From assembly GCA_947494305.1 (NCBI GenBank), contig CANLUL010000002.1, positions 367,727 to 431,726 of the forward strand: a stretch of DNA of 64,000 nt, given 5' to 3'. The notes beneath the pieces were generated by a model, which ran no database searches, had not been told where the DNA came from, and was given only the letters and a program-made list of their open reading frames with translations. Position numbers and translations under genes: made by a program. Numbering within the stretch: the stretch's first letter is position 1; the number at the start of each line of letters is the position of its first letter. Origin of the DNA: an uncultured Sphingomonadaceae bacterium (GTDB lineage: Bacteria; Pseudomonadota; Alphaproteobacteria; Sphingomonadales; Sphingomonadaceae). This document shows, in pieces, positions 35,502 to 44,244 of the stretch.

Positions 35502-37919
35502 GTGGACGAGGAAAATTTGGGCGAAGCGCTGACCATTCAAAAGTTGATCGAACTGCAACAGAGGATGTGGATGTTCCTCTATCGCAATCCGATTCTTGAG
35601 AGCGAATCCATGTTGCGGGAACAGCTTCGTTCGATGGAACAATTTTCGCGTCTTGGATCGGCAATTGCGGTCCCGATATTGTGTTACCTCCTGTTCAGAT
35701 TGATGACTGAGGCATCAATGGAGTTTGCCCTGTTCGGCCTGGTTTATTTTTCCCTTGCGATGTTTGTCGTTGTTCAAAATCACCTCAGTCCATCTGGGGT
35801 GGATAATAGTATTGAACAAGTGCATCGCTCAATTCGGCATATCAAGATCAAGAGTGTTATCAATGCTCTTGGTTATTCCGGTATGGTTGCTGTGCCGACC
35901 GCTTTTGGTCAATTTGACACCAATGTGGAAATGGTTCTGGTGGCATTGGGAACCATCATTGTCGGTGGTTTCGTCTATGGGAGTGTGCCTCGTGCGCAGA
36001 CGATATTCATGGGACTTTCTGTTGCCGGATTTGCAACAGGATTTCTTTTGGGTGGAGGCGGGTCGGCAATAGAAGCAACCGTGCTTTTATGCTTCTTCGC
36101 AATTTGCACTGACTATATTTACCGCCTGTTCTTTTTCAATTTTGCCCAGAGACATATGCAGAGTGAAAAACTCAAGGAAAATTCGGAAACCGTTCGTTTG
36201 CTCCTGAATGATTATGCGGAACAAAGTTCGGATTGGTTATGGCAGCTGGATACTCAAGGAAAAATCGTCAACGCCTCACGACGCTTTGTTGATGCAGCGG
36301 GGCAAAGTTGTTCGATACTGAACAAGATGCACCTGACCGAGCTGTTTGAAGACTCCGTAGAGCGCAACGCGCTAGCAAAATCCCTGGATTCCAAATCCGC
36401 CTTCAGGGACTTGGTTCTTTCGCTGGAAATCGACGGCGATCGCCATTGGTGGAAATTATCTGGTCGCCCCGTTGATGGCGGAACCGATCCCCGGACTCTG
36501 TTTAGAGGCGTTGCCACAGATATAACCATTTCCAAAAAAGCGGAAGACCGGGTTGCGCACCTGGCTCATTTTGACAGTCTGACCGACCTACCCAATCGTG
36601 CCCTGTTTAATGAATCATTGCAGCGTTCCATCCAGCGGTTACGCGATGGTCAGATTTTGGCAGTCATGTATCTGGATTTGGATAACTTCAAACTGATCAA
36701 CGACACATTGGGACATGGTGCCGGGGATGCCGTCCTGAGGGCGGTAGCAGGCCGCCTGGAAAAAGCTATTGGGATTGAAGATGTCGTGTGCCGGTTGGGC
36801 GGTGACGAATTTGCAATTTCCCTTCGCAGTATTGAATCCGTTGAACAAGCAGAACAGATGGCAAAGTCGATCATCGATTCTATTGGACAACCGATCATGA
36901 TCGAGGGCCAGCCGGTATCCAGCGGCATCAGCATTGGAATGGCCTTGTGTCCCGAACATGGCGACAATGCAGAAACGCTGCTGCGCCATGCAGATATAGC
37001 CCTATATCGTACCAAGAGTGATGGCCGCGGATCATTCACAATATTTTCCCCCGGGATGCGAGAGGAAGTGGAGGGGCGACGCGATATCGAATTGGAATTG
37101 CGCGCCGCGGTTCAGTGCGAGCAGTTGGAACTGCACTATCAACCCCTGATTAACGTCGAATCTCAGGAAACTGTTGGCTACGAAGCGCTATTGCGATGGG
37201 CCCATCCGGAGAGAGGCATGATCCCGCCGGACCAATTTGTCCCAATTGCGGAAGAATGTGGATTGATAGTCCCGCTTGGAGAATGGGTCATTCGAACCGC
37301 TCTTTGGGAATTGAAGAACTGGCCAGAGCATTTGAGCCTATCGGTCAATCTATCACCGGTTCAAATGCGCAGCGAAAACCTTATTCCAACGATCGTCAAT
37401 GCGCTTGCGGCAACAGGTGTTGATCCCGGCCGATTGGAACTGGAGATCACGGAAACCGTTCTCATGAGCGACAGCCAAACGAATGTTGAATTGCTCCACA
37501 AAATTCGGTCCTTGGGTGTTCGCGTAGCGCTGGATGATTTTGGCACGGGATATTCGTCGCTAAACTATTTGCGCAGCTTTCCTTTTGACAAAATCAAGAT
37601 TGACCGCTGTTTTGTCGACGATGTGGAAAGCCGTGAAGATTGTCGTGCCATTATTCGTGCCGTCACGGGACTTGCTTCAAGCCTGGGCATGGTGACGACC
37701 GCTGAAGGCGTAGAGAGTGATGACCAGCTAAAGCGCCTGCGTGCCGAAGGATGCGAGCAGGTGCAGGGATATCTGTTTAGCAAAGCAGTTCCTGCCGAGC
37801 TAATCGAAGGGCGCGTTGCACCCGTTCACAGTCACGAAGCTCCAGTTGAGTCGATAAAGCCCGAAGATCAAATTAGGAATACACCGCCGGTAAATGGGAG
37901 TGATCGGGATGTAGCCTGA
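35502..37919 (+). CDS. Membrane GGDEF-EAL cyclic-di-GMP protein
   Basis: The 805-residue protein has about five or six membrane helices in its first 220 residues, a PAS-like domain at about 235-350 (DWLWQLDTQGKIVNASRRF), a diguanylate cyclase domain with GGDEF at 433-437, and a phosphodiesterase domain with EAL at 561-563, LSVNLSPVQM and DDFGTGYSSL. Both active motifs are intact. The usual inhibitory RxxD site before GGDEF is absent, so the cyclase would not be product-inhibited there. The start is a GTG at 35502, chosen because it opens the longest sensible frame; a later ATG is possible. It is a single-gene unit between lipid operons. Confidence 0.88.
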   Translation: MDEENLGEALTIQKLIELQQRMWMFLYRNPILESESMLREQLRSMEQFSRLGSAIAVPILCYLLFRLMTEASMEFALFGLVYFSLAMFVVVQNHLSPSGVDNSIEQVHRSIRHIKIKSVINALGYSGMVAVPTAFGQFDTNVEMVLVALGTIIVGGFVYGSVPRAQTIFMGLSVAGFATGFLLGGGGSAIEATVLLCFFAICTDYIYRLFFFNFAQRHMQSEKLKENSETVRLLLNDYAEQSSDWLWQLDTQGKIVNASRRFVDAAGQSCSILNKMHLTELFEDSVERNALAKSLDSKSAFRDLVLSLEIDGDRHWWKLSGRPVDGGTDPRTLFRGVATDITISKKAEDRVAHLAHFDSLTDLPNRALFNESLQRSIQRLRDGQILAVMYLDLDNFKLINDTLGHGAGDAVLRAVAGRLEKAIGIEDVVCRLGGDEFAISLRSIESVEQAEQMAKSIIDSIGQPIMIEGQPVSSGISIGMALCPEHGDNAETLLRHADIALYRTKSDGRGSFTIFSPGMREEVEGRRDIELELRAAVQCEQLELHYQPLINVESQETVGYEALLRWAHPERGMIPPDQFVPIAEECGLIVPLGEWVIRTALWELKNWPEHLSLSVNLSPVQMRSENLIPTIVNALAATGVDPGRLELEITETVLMSDSQTNVELLHKIRSLGVRVALDDFGTGYSSLNYLRSFPFDKIKIDRCFVDDVESREDCRAIIRAVTGLASSLGMVTTAEGVESDDQLKRLRAEGCEQVQGYLFSKAVPAELIEGRVAPVHSHEAPVESIKPEDQIRNTPPVNGSDRDVA

Positions 37920-37963
37920 GTCAATTCGGGAGCTTGATCATCAAACAATCGGCGCGGCACCCG

Positions 37964-38728
37964 TTAGGGTGTGCCGCCAATCCGCAGGCACTGTCCGGTC
38001 ACCCATTCGGATGCCGGCGCGGCGAGATAGAGCGTCAGTGCGCCAATATCGGTCGGTGTACCCAATCGACCAGCGGGTAATCCCAACTGATCCTCAAAGC
38101 CGATAAAGTCTTCATCGGTCATGCTGAGCGCTTCCTTCACCGTTTCGGTTGGCACAAAGCCGGGCAGGATCGCATTGACCCGCGTCTTGGGACCCAGTTC
38201 ATGCGCCAGGGTTTTGGTCAGCATTAAAACACCTGCTTTTGCCGCGCTATAGTGGCCACTGCCGGGGAAGGGGTCCTGCCCCGCCATCGACGATGTATTG
38301 ATGATAGAACTGCCTTCACCCAGATGCTTGCAAGCGGCACGCACGCCATAGAAGACCGATGTCAAATTGGTAGCCAGGGTCTTGTCCCACTCGGCTTCGT
38401 CCAGCTCAATGAGCGGCGCCGAGACCAGCGAACCACCGGCATTGTTTACCCAGATATCGAGCTGTCCAAATTCATCAACCGCACGCTGGGCGAGCGCCTC
38501 CATATCTTCTTCTTTGGTCACATCTGTCGCCAGTGCAATGGCCCGGCCGCCCGTGTTGCTAGCATTGATTTCTTCGGCAACGCGGTCGATCTGATCGGTG
38601 CTGCGGGAAGCGCACACGACATTGGCACCAGCGTCTGCGAGCACCTTTGCCATGCCTTCACCAATGCCGCGTCCGGCGCCTGTTACTACGGCGACTTTGC
38701 CGGTTAGATCAAATAAGGGGTTAGTCAT
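37964..38728 (-). CDS. Short-chain dehydrogenase/reductase
   Basis: The 254-residue classical SDR shows VVTGAGRGIGEGMAKVLADAG, DIWVNNAGGS, IINTSSMAGQDPFPGSG and the catalytic HYSAAKAG. It overlaps the end of the molybdopterin oxidoreductase gene by four bases, so the pair is translated together from the divergent promoter at about 40966-41105. Substrate is unknown: an alcohol or 3-hydroxyacyl-CoA fits the acyl-CoA context. A GC-rich inverted repeat near its stop codon (about 37951-37978) lacks a T run. Confidence 0.88.
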   Translation of the reverse strand: MTNPLFDLTGKVAVVTGAGRGIGEGMAKVLADAGANVVCASRSTDQIDRVAEEINASNTGGRAIALATDVTKEEDMEALAQRAVDEFGQLDIWVNNAGGSLVSAPLIELDEAEWDKTLATNLTSVFYGVRAACKHLGEGSSIINTSSMAGQDPFPGSGHYSAAKAGVLMLTKTLAHELGPKTRVNAILPGFVPTETVKEALSMTDEDFIGFEDQLGLPAGRLGTPTDIGALTLYLAAPASEWVTGQCLRIGGTP

Positions 38729-40965
38729 TCTGCTGCCTCCAGTTGGGTTTGTTTTGCGCGGATATTGATCGGTATACTGCTCATTAGCGGGATTCCGGTG
38801 CGCTTGTCATATTGTACTTCATTGTCAGTCAGGCGCCCGGTATTGCCCCCTGCGCCGAGCGGATCTTCTTTCTCGTCGGGATTGGTGCCCCAGCTATGGG
38901 GGATCGACGCACAACCGGGGCGAACCGTTTCGTCGGACCTTGCAACACAGCTGATCATGGCGCGCGCAGATTCGACTTCAATCGGTTGTCCGTCTTCCAG
39001 CCCTAGCTGTTCCATATCTAGCGGATTCATGAAGGCAGGGTGATGCGGCACGCGTTTGCGCTGGACCGGATCCTCATGCCAATTGCTGTTATGCATCTCG
39101 GTCATCCTCCGTCCGATCATGCGGAACGGGAAATCGGTATCTTCTATCGGTTCACCCAATTTCGCAGCATAGCCAGCCAGTTCCTCCATCATCGCTGCAT
39201 TACCAACCGACAGCTTGCCCTCCCAATCTTCGGGTTTCGGCTGGACCAGCAAAGCCTGCGCATCGACAATCTTGCCTTTGACCGCTTCCGGATCGGCATA
39301 TAGCTCTTTGATGTCGGTCGGGCATCCGTTCAGCGTAGCACTCCAAGCATCAAGCACATCGGGTGTTTCCCCGGGTGCAAAAGAAGTGGCCTTTTCCTCG
39401 CGTTCATCGGGATGCGCCAGCAGCGCCCAGGATTTCACATTGAGCGTTTTTCCCAGATCGCTCGCGACCGTGTGGATGAATTGATATTCTTCGCAAAGGT
39501 CAGATCCGTCGGGCACATCCATGATCGGCGGACTGGCCTGCGCATAATTATTCTCAAAGCCCCAGCCAGCACCAAAGCCGCCATAAATTTCCGGCGCGGC
39601 AGTATTGCCGTGCACCTCATAGTGGAGTTTTGGTGCAATCACATAATCGGCCAGTTCCGCAGTCTTTGACATGCGCGGATCAAGACAGACCAGCAGGTCC
39701 AGTTCCTTCATGGCTTCAAAGGTTTTGAGTTGGTCAGGCCATGCCAGCATCGGGTTGCCACCCAATACGATCAGCGCCTTCACTTGTTTGTCCCCGGGCG
39801 TCAGAATTTCATCGGGCAGCGCCGAAGTCGGCATCCCCGAAATGCTTTGCTCCAGATCGCGGCTGTGTAACTTCCGGCCAAATCCCCATGCCGGAATCGG
39901 CCCCGGTGTGGCAGCGATGGGCGGGGCGGGTTTGGTGAACACGCCCGTGCGCCGGTTCAGATCGCCCTCGCGCAGCCAGTGGCCCATGATCGAGGTAAGC
40001 GCCAGATTGAGATATTCGGTGATGTTGCCGCCGCCCGACATATTGGGCCCAGTGCCACCGCTAATACTGGCTTTTTTCCAGCTGCCATACATGCGTGCGG
40101 CCTTCACAATCTCTTCGGCTGTCACGCCAGCGCGTTCTGCGGCAAGGCCCGGATCGAAGGGCTGCACTGCTTTTCTTAACGCCTCCAGCCCATCAACATC
40201 GCCGGCTACAAAATCCTTGTCATACAGCTCTTCGTTGATCACGACTTTAGCAATGGCGCCCAATATAATCGGATCCTGACCCGGACGACACTGGATATGA
40301 ATATCGGCCTGACGCGCACTATCGGTGACGCGGGGATCAATGACGATCAATTCCATCCCGCGCTTCTTGGCATCATGCAGTTTCTTGGCCGGGTTCATTC
40401 CCAGTCCGCCATTCATCGAAACCACCGGATTGGTGCCAACCAGCATCAAACCATCCCAGTCACCTACGCGCGGCGCACCGGCCAGCCAGGGACCAACAAG
40501 CGCGCGGGCAATGCCTTTGCCTGGTTGGTCAATGGTCACACTGTCATAGACCGAAGTCGATCCAATCGATTCCATCAATGCCAGCATGAAGGCATGGGCG
40601 TTGACATTATTATAGCCGAATGTGCCAACATAGCTGGCCACGGCATCGGGCCCATGTTCGGCCACAATGTTTTCCAGTCGCTGGGCAATTTCGCTGGCGG
40701 CATCACGCCAATGCACCGCCTGTTTTTTACCGTTCTTCATGCCCTTGTAGCTCGTTAACAGGCGGGTATCGAGGCTGTGATAGCTGCCCAGCTGGCGGCC
40801 TTTGATGCAGCTATAGCCTTCAAATTCGGGGTTATCCTTGTCGCCATGGGTCTTGACCGGAACGCCGTCTTCAAAATCGACTATCAGCCCGCAATGCGCA
40901 TGACAGGCGCGGCACATGACATGTTTCTGTCCTGTGAATTTAGGGTCTTGAACCGCGGTCGCCAT
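38725..40965 (-). CDS. Molybdopterin-dependent oxidoreductase
   Basis: The 746-residue protein belongs to the DMSO-reductase/formate-dehydrogenase superfamily. The N-terminal [4Fe-4S] ligands are Cys18, Cys21, Cys25 and Cys53 (MCRACHAHCG and YSCIKG). The domains binding the bis-guanine-dinucleotide cofactor are seen in GLMLVGTNPVVSMNGGLG and LIVIDPRVTDSARQADIH. There is no twin-arginine signal, so it is cytoplasmic. Its substrate is not known, but it heads an operon with an SDR and is divergent from acyl-CoA dehydrogenases across one operator, so a role in ring or side-chain oxidation, such as hydroxylation or dehydrogenation, is inferred. Confidence 0.9.
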   Translation of the reverse strand: MATAVQDPKFTGQKHVMCRACHAHCGLIVDFEDGVPVKTHGDKDNPEFEGYSCIKGRQLGSYHSLDTRLLTSYKGMKNGKKQAVHWRDAASEIAQRLENIVAEHGPDAVASYVGTFGYNNVNAHAFMLALMESIGSTSVYDSVTIDQPGKGIARALVGPWLAGAPRVGDWDGLMLVGTNPVVSMNGGLGMNPAKKLHDAKKRGMELIVIDPRVTDSARQADIHIQCRPGQDPIILGAIAKVVINEELYDKDFVAGDVDGLEALRKAVQPFDPGLAAERAGVTAEEIVKAARMYGSWKKASISGGTGPNMSGGGNITEYLNLALTSIMGHWLREGDLNRRTGVFTKPAPPIAATPGPIPAWGFGRKLHSRDLEQSISGMPTSALPDEILTPGDKQVKALIVLGGNPMLAWPDQLKTFEAMKELDLLVCLDPRMSKTAELADYVIAPKLHYEVHGNTAAPEIYGGFGAGWGFENNYAQASPPIMDVPDGSDLCEEYQFIHTVASDLGKTLNVKSWALLAHPDEREEKATSFAPGETPDVLDAWSATLNGCPTDIKELYADPEAVKGKIVDAQALLVQPKPEDWEGKLSVGNAAMMEELAGYAAKLGEPIEDTDFPFRMIGRRMTEMHNSNWHEDPVQRKRVPHHPAFMNPLDMEQLGLEDGQPIEVESARAMISCVARSDETVRPGCASIPHSWGTNPDEKEDPLGAGGNTGRLTDNEVQYDKRTGIPLMSSIPINIRAKQTQLEAAE

Positions 40966-41007
40966 TTCTCTCTCCCAATGTCAATTGCAGCCATTGCATT
41001 TTCAAAT

Positions 41008-41023
41008 TTAATCGTTCAATTAA
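41008..41023. promoter_or_regulatory. Palindromic operator-like site in divergent promoter
   Basis: TTAATCG-TT-CAATTAA is a 7-2-7 palindrome with one imperfect pair. It sits in the 140-base gap between the molybdopterin oxidoreductase (start 40965) and the acyl-CoA dehydrogenase (start 41106), so one bound regulator could control both directions. It matches the perfect copies at 51914 and 61405. Confidence 0.6.
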
Positions 41024-41105
41024 CTGCGTATTGATTCCAAGGAATATCGAAGGGCATGGCACATCGCCACTGGCCCTATTGATAAGAGATTGAAGGAGCA
41101 GGCCC

Positions 41106-42320
41106 ATGGCCGATAAACCGAATGCAGCCGAGCTGAAGGAATATGCCGACGAGGCGGATGCCTGGTTCAAGGAAAATACTGTTCGCGATCCCGGCTTCAT
41201 GTTGCCACTCACCTTTATGGAAGTATCAACCGATCAGCAGTTTGATTTTCTCCGTGATTGGCAGCGCAAAGTTTATGAAGCCGGCTATCTGGGGGCCAGT
41301 TGGCCGAAGGAATATGGCGGCGGCGGAATGCACAGCGATTATCAGCGCGCAGCGACCCGTGCGATGAAGAAATATGATGCGCCGATCATGATAAACGCGA
41401 TTGGTAATGGTTGGGCCGGGCCATTGATTTTGGACCTGGGGACCGAGGAGCAGAAACAAAAATATATCAAACCGATGCTCAGCGCCGAGGAAATTTGGTG
41501 TCAGGGTTTCTCCGAACCGGAAAATGGCAGTGATTTGGGCAATGCGCAACTCAAGGCCGTGAAAGATGACGATGAATATGTGCTCAACGGTTCCAAAATC
41601 TGGACCTCCTTGGGTGATCGCGCCAAATATATGATCCTGCTGGCACGGACTGATTTTGATGCCTCCAATAAATATGCAGGGCTGAGTTTCTTTCTCAATC
41701 CCATGGATGTTGATGGCATCACCACCACCAAGATCAAGAAGCTCACGGGCGAATATGGCTTCGTCCAATGTTTCTTTACCGATGCTCGTGTGCCCTCCGA
41801 TTGCTTGTTTGGCGGCGAAGGCAATGGTTGGCAAATGGCGATGAAGACTTTGGAATATGAGCGCGGAGCCAAGGTGAAGCCGGTTGGCGGCTATTTCGTC
41901 AAGGAACTCGATGTCATGGATATTGTCGAGCTGGCGAAAAACTCCAAGCGCGGCGGTAAGCCTTTGCTCGACGATCCCGTGATGCGCGACAAGATGACGC
42001 AATTCATGATCGATATTCAGGCGCTCAATCTTAACAACACGCGCCGCCGGATGCCGCAACTAATGCAAGATCGACCCATGGGACTGCCGCTGATGAACAA
42101 GCTGGCGCGAACCGATCTGGTCCAGCGGCTGACCGAATTTTCGCTCGAGTTTCAGGGCTCAAAAGCCGGCTATTATGTTGGCGATGAAAATGCGGTGGAC
42201 GATGGCTATTGGCATCGCAGTTATCTGAACAGCTTCTCCGCAACCATTGGTGGTGGAACTTCACAGATTCAGAAAAATATCATTGGCGAGCATGCGCTTG
42301 GCCTGCCCAAAACGCGCTGA
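41106..42320 (+). CDS. Acyl-CoA dehydrogenase, large subunit type
   Basis: The 404-residue flavoprotein follows the FadE plan: LGASWPKEYGGGG, GFSEPENGSDLGN (substrate and flavin contact), GSKIWTSLGDRAKYMILLARTD, and SATIGGGTSQIQKNIIGEHALGLPK at the end. The C-terminal Glu used by medium-chain enzymes is replaced by Gly (GGGT), while a Glu is present in TLEYERG, the position used by the steroid-type heterotetramers. The next gene, 14 bases later, encodes a smaller dehydrogenase that lacks both, so the two probably form an alpha2-beta2 enzyme. It is the first gene of a four-gene operon. Confidence 0.92.
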   Translation: MADKPNAAELKEYADEADAWFKENTVRDPGFMLPLTFMEVSTDQQFDFLRDWQRKVYEAGYLGASWPKEYGGGGMHSDYQRAATRAMKKYDAPIMINAIGNGWAGPLILDLGTEEQKQKYIKPMLSAEEIWCQGFSEPENGSDLGNAQLKAVKDDDEYVLNGSKIWTSLGDRAKYMILLARTDFDASNKYAGLSFFLNPMDVDGITTTKIKKLTGEYGFVQCFFTDARVPSDCLFGGEGNGWQMAMKTLEYERGAKVKPVGGYFVKELDVMDIVELAKNSKRGGKPLLDDPVMRDKMTQFMIDIQALNLNNTRRRMPQLMQDRPMGLPLMNKLARTDLVQRLTEFSLEFQGSKAGYYVGDENAVDDGYWHRSYLNSFSATIGGGTSQIQKNIIGEHALGLPKTR

Positions 42321-42334
42321 TTGGAAAACGGAAC

Positions 42335-43459
42335 ATGGATAATTTAGGTACCATCGGTACAACCGAAGAACAGATCGAGCTGCTCGACGTGGCCACCAAT
42401 TTCTGCCGCGACAAAAGCCCGATAGAAAAAGTCCGTGCGCTGATCGACGACGATCTGGGTTATGATCCCGATGTCTGGCGCGAGATCGGAGAGCTCGGCT
42501 GGCTGGCCATTGCCATTCCCGAAGAGCATGACGGCGTTGGCCTCTCAATGGCAGAGGTTGTTCCCATTGCCGAACAGATGGGGCGCAATCTGTTGAACAC
42601 GCCTTTTGGATCAACGACCTTGGCCGCGCAGGTATTGCTGGCTGGCGGCACCGAGGCACAAAAATCCCAATGGCTTCCGAAAATTGCTGCGGGCACCGCA
42701 GCGACTTTGGCGTTGCAGGAAGATAATGGCGATTGGGATTTGACCAATATCGACGCTCAGGCTGTTGTCAGCGGAGACAGCGTCACTTTGTCAGGCAAGA
42801 AGCAATTTGTGGTCTGGGCCAACAGCGCGGAACTGATTATCGCCTCGGTCAAGATTGACGGAGATGTGCGTTTCGCCTTGATTGACCGCAGTGCAATATC
42901 CGATGCTGCGCTTCGCCGTGAAGCGGTTATTGATGAGACCGTCCGCAGTTATGAACTGACGCTTGATGGCCTGACTGTTTCGACCGATGCCCTGCTGGAC
43001 GGCGCGCGCACGCGCGAGACACTGGAGGCGATTGATCTGGCGGGCAGCCTGATCCACTCGGCGGAAATGACCGGCGGCACACAAGCGGTCATTGATTACA
43101 CCATTGAGTATCTCAACACACGCAAACAGTTCGACAAGATTATCGGCAGCTTCCAGGCGCTGAAACATCCGACAGTTGAAAACTATGTCGAATATGAAAA
43201 ATCACGCACGCATCTTTATAGCGCGGCGCATTGTTTCAGTGATCAGGGTCGCGGAGAAGTGGCGGTTCGCATGGCCGCCTCACAGGCGCATGGTACCTAT
43301 TCACATGCCGCCGACCGGGCGATCCAGTTTCACGGCGCCTTTGGTTTTACCCACGATTGCGATGCGCAACTCTATCGCCGCCAGGCCATTTTCAAAGGCG
43401 CGCTGAACGGCGATGCCGCGTGGCACCGCGCAAAATTATCCGATCTTTTATTTGACTAA
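42335..43459 (+). CDS. Acyl-CoA dehydrogenase, small subunit type
   Basis: The 374-residue protein begins at the ATG at 42335. It has the family fold (ELGWLAIAIPEEHDGVGLSM, FGSTTLAAQVLLAGGT, AIQFHGAFGFTHDCDAQLYRRQA) but is shorter, and the region of the catalytic Glu reads DLAGSLIHSAEMTGG, with no Glu at the usual position. This is typical for the non-catalytic partner in paired acyl-CoA dehydrogenases, whose job is to complete the flavin site. It is flanked by the large subunit and an enoyl-CoA hydratase, and is translated with them. Confidence 0.9.
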   Translation: MDNLGTIGTTEEQIELLDVATNFCRDKSPIEKVRALIDDDLGYDPDVWREIGELGWLAIAIPEEHDGVGLSMAEVVPIAEQMGRNLLNTPFGSTTLAAQVLLAGGTEAQKSQWLPKIAAGTAATLALQEDNGDWDLTNIDAQAVVSGDSVTLSGKKQFVVWANSAELIIASVKIDGDVRFALIDRSAISDAALRREAVIDETVRSYELTLDGLTVSTDALLDGARTRETLEAIDLAGSLIHSAEMTGGTQAVIDYTIEYLNTRKQFDKIIGSFQALKHPTVENYVEYEKSRTHLYSAAHCFSDQGRGEVAVRMAASQAHGTYSHAADRAIQFHGAFGFTHDCDAQLYRRQAIFKGALNGDAAWHRAKLSDLLFD

Positions 43460-43476
43460 TCCCAGGAGAGAGAAAA

Positions 43477-44235
43477 ATGTCCGAAGTACTTACTGATATC
43501 CAGGATGGCGTTATCGTCATCACCATCAACCGTCCGGAAGCCAAAAATGCCGTCAACCGAGCGGTTGCAGAAGGTGTGGCCGCTGCCATGGAACAGCTGG
43601 ATAGCGACAACAGCCTGAACGCCGGTATCATCACCGGTGCCGGTGGCACATTCTGTTCGGGCATGGACCTGAAGGGGTTCCTGAAGGGCGAACTGCCCAT
43701 GGTCGCGGGCAAGGGTTTTTGCGGGTTCATTGAATCGCCACCTGAGAAGCCGTTAATCGCTGCGGTGGAAGGATATGCACTGGCGGGCGGCATGGAAGTG
43801 GCCATCGCCAGTGATCTTTGTGTTGCCAATAGCAAGGCGCAGTTCGGTATTCCCGAAGTGAAGCGTAGCCTTGTCGCTGCGGCTGGCGGTTTGCTGACGC
43901 TGCCTTCGATCGTAGGCAAGCGTATGGCCATGGAATTGGCATTGACCGGCGACTTCATAGATGCCCAACGCGCATATGAAATGGGTTTCGTCAACCGGAT
44001 CACCGATGGTCCCGCTCTGGATGGCGCTTTGGAATTTGCTGCACGCGTGGCTGCCAACGGCCCACTGGCGCTGAAAGCCACCAAGCGGATCATCAACGAG
44101 CGACCCGATTGGTCGAGCGAAGAAATGTGGCAGAAGCAGCAGGAACTTTCTGGCGCCGTATTTGCCTCAGAAGATTCCAAGGAAGGCGCTCGGGCCTTTG
44201 CCGAAAAACGCAAACCAAATTGGCAGGGCAAGTAA
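43477..44235 (+). CDS. Enoyl-CoA hydratase/isomerase (crotonase family)
   Basis: The 252-residue protein shows ITINRPEAKNAVNRAVAEGV, an oxyanion loop GTFCSGMDLKGF, and both active glutamates at their usual places: GGMEVAIASDLCV and FGIPEVKRSLVAAAGG. It should therefore be a true hydratase. It follows the two acyl-CoA dehydrogenases by 17 bases, so it takes their enoyl-CoA product. A strong AGGAGAGAG site precedes the ATG. The hydrolase gene follows ten bases later. Confidence 0.9.
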   Translation: MSEVLTDIQDGVIVITINRPEAKNAVNRAVAEGVAAAMEQLDSDNSLNAGIITGAGGTFCSGMDLKGFLKGELPMVAGKGFCGFIESPPEKPLIAAVEGYALAGGMEVAIASDLCVANSKAQFGIPEVKRSLVAAAGGLLTLPSIVGKRMAMELALTGDFIDAQRAYEMGFVNRITDGPALDGALEFAARVAANGPLALKATKRIINERPDWSSEEMWQKQQELSGAVFASEDSKEGARAFAEKRKPNWQGK

Positions 44236-44244
44236 ACACCCCAT

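Noticed and set aside
37951-37978. GC-rich inverted repeat at the end of the SDR gene
   Set aside because: The stem has a two-base bulge and no T run on either side, so I did not call it a terminator.
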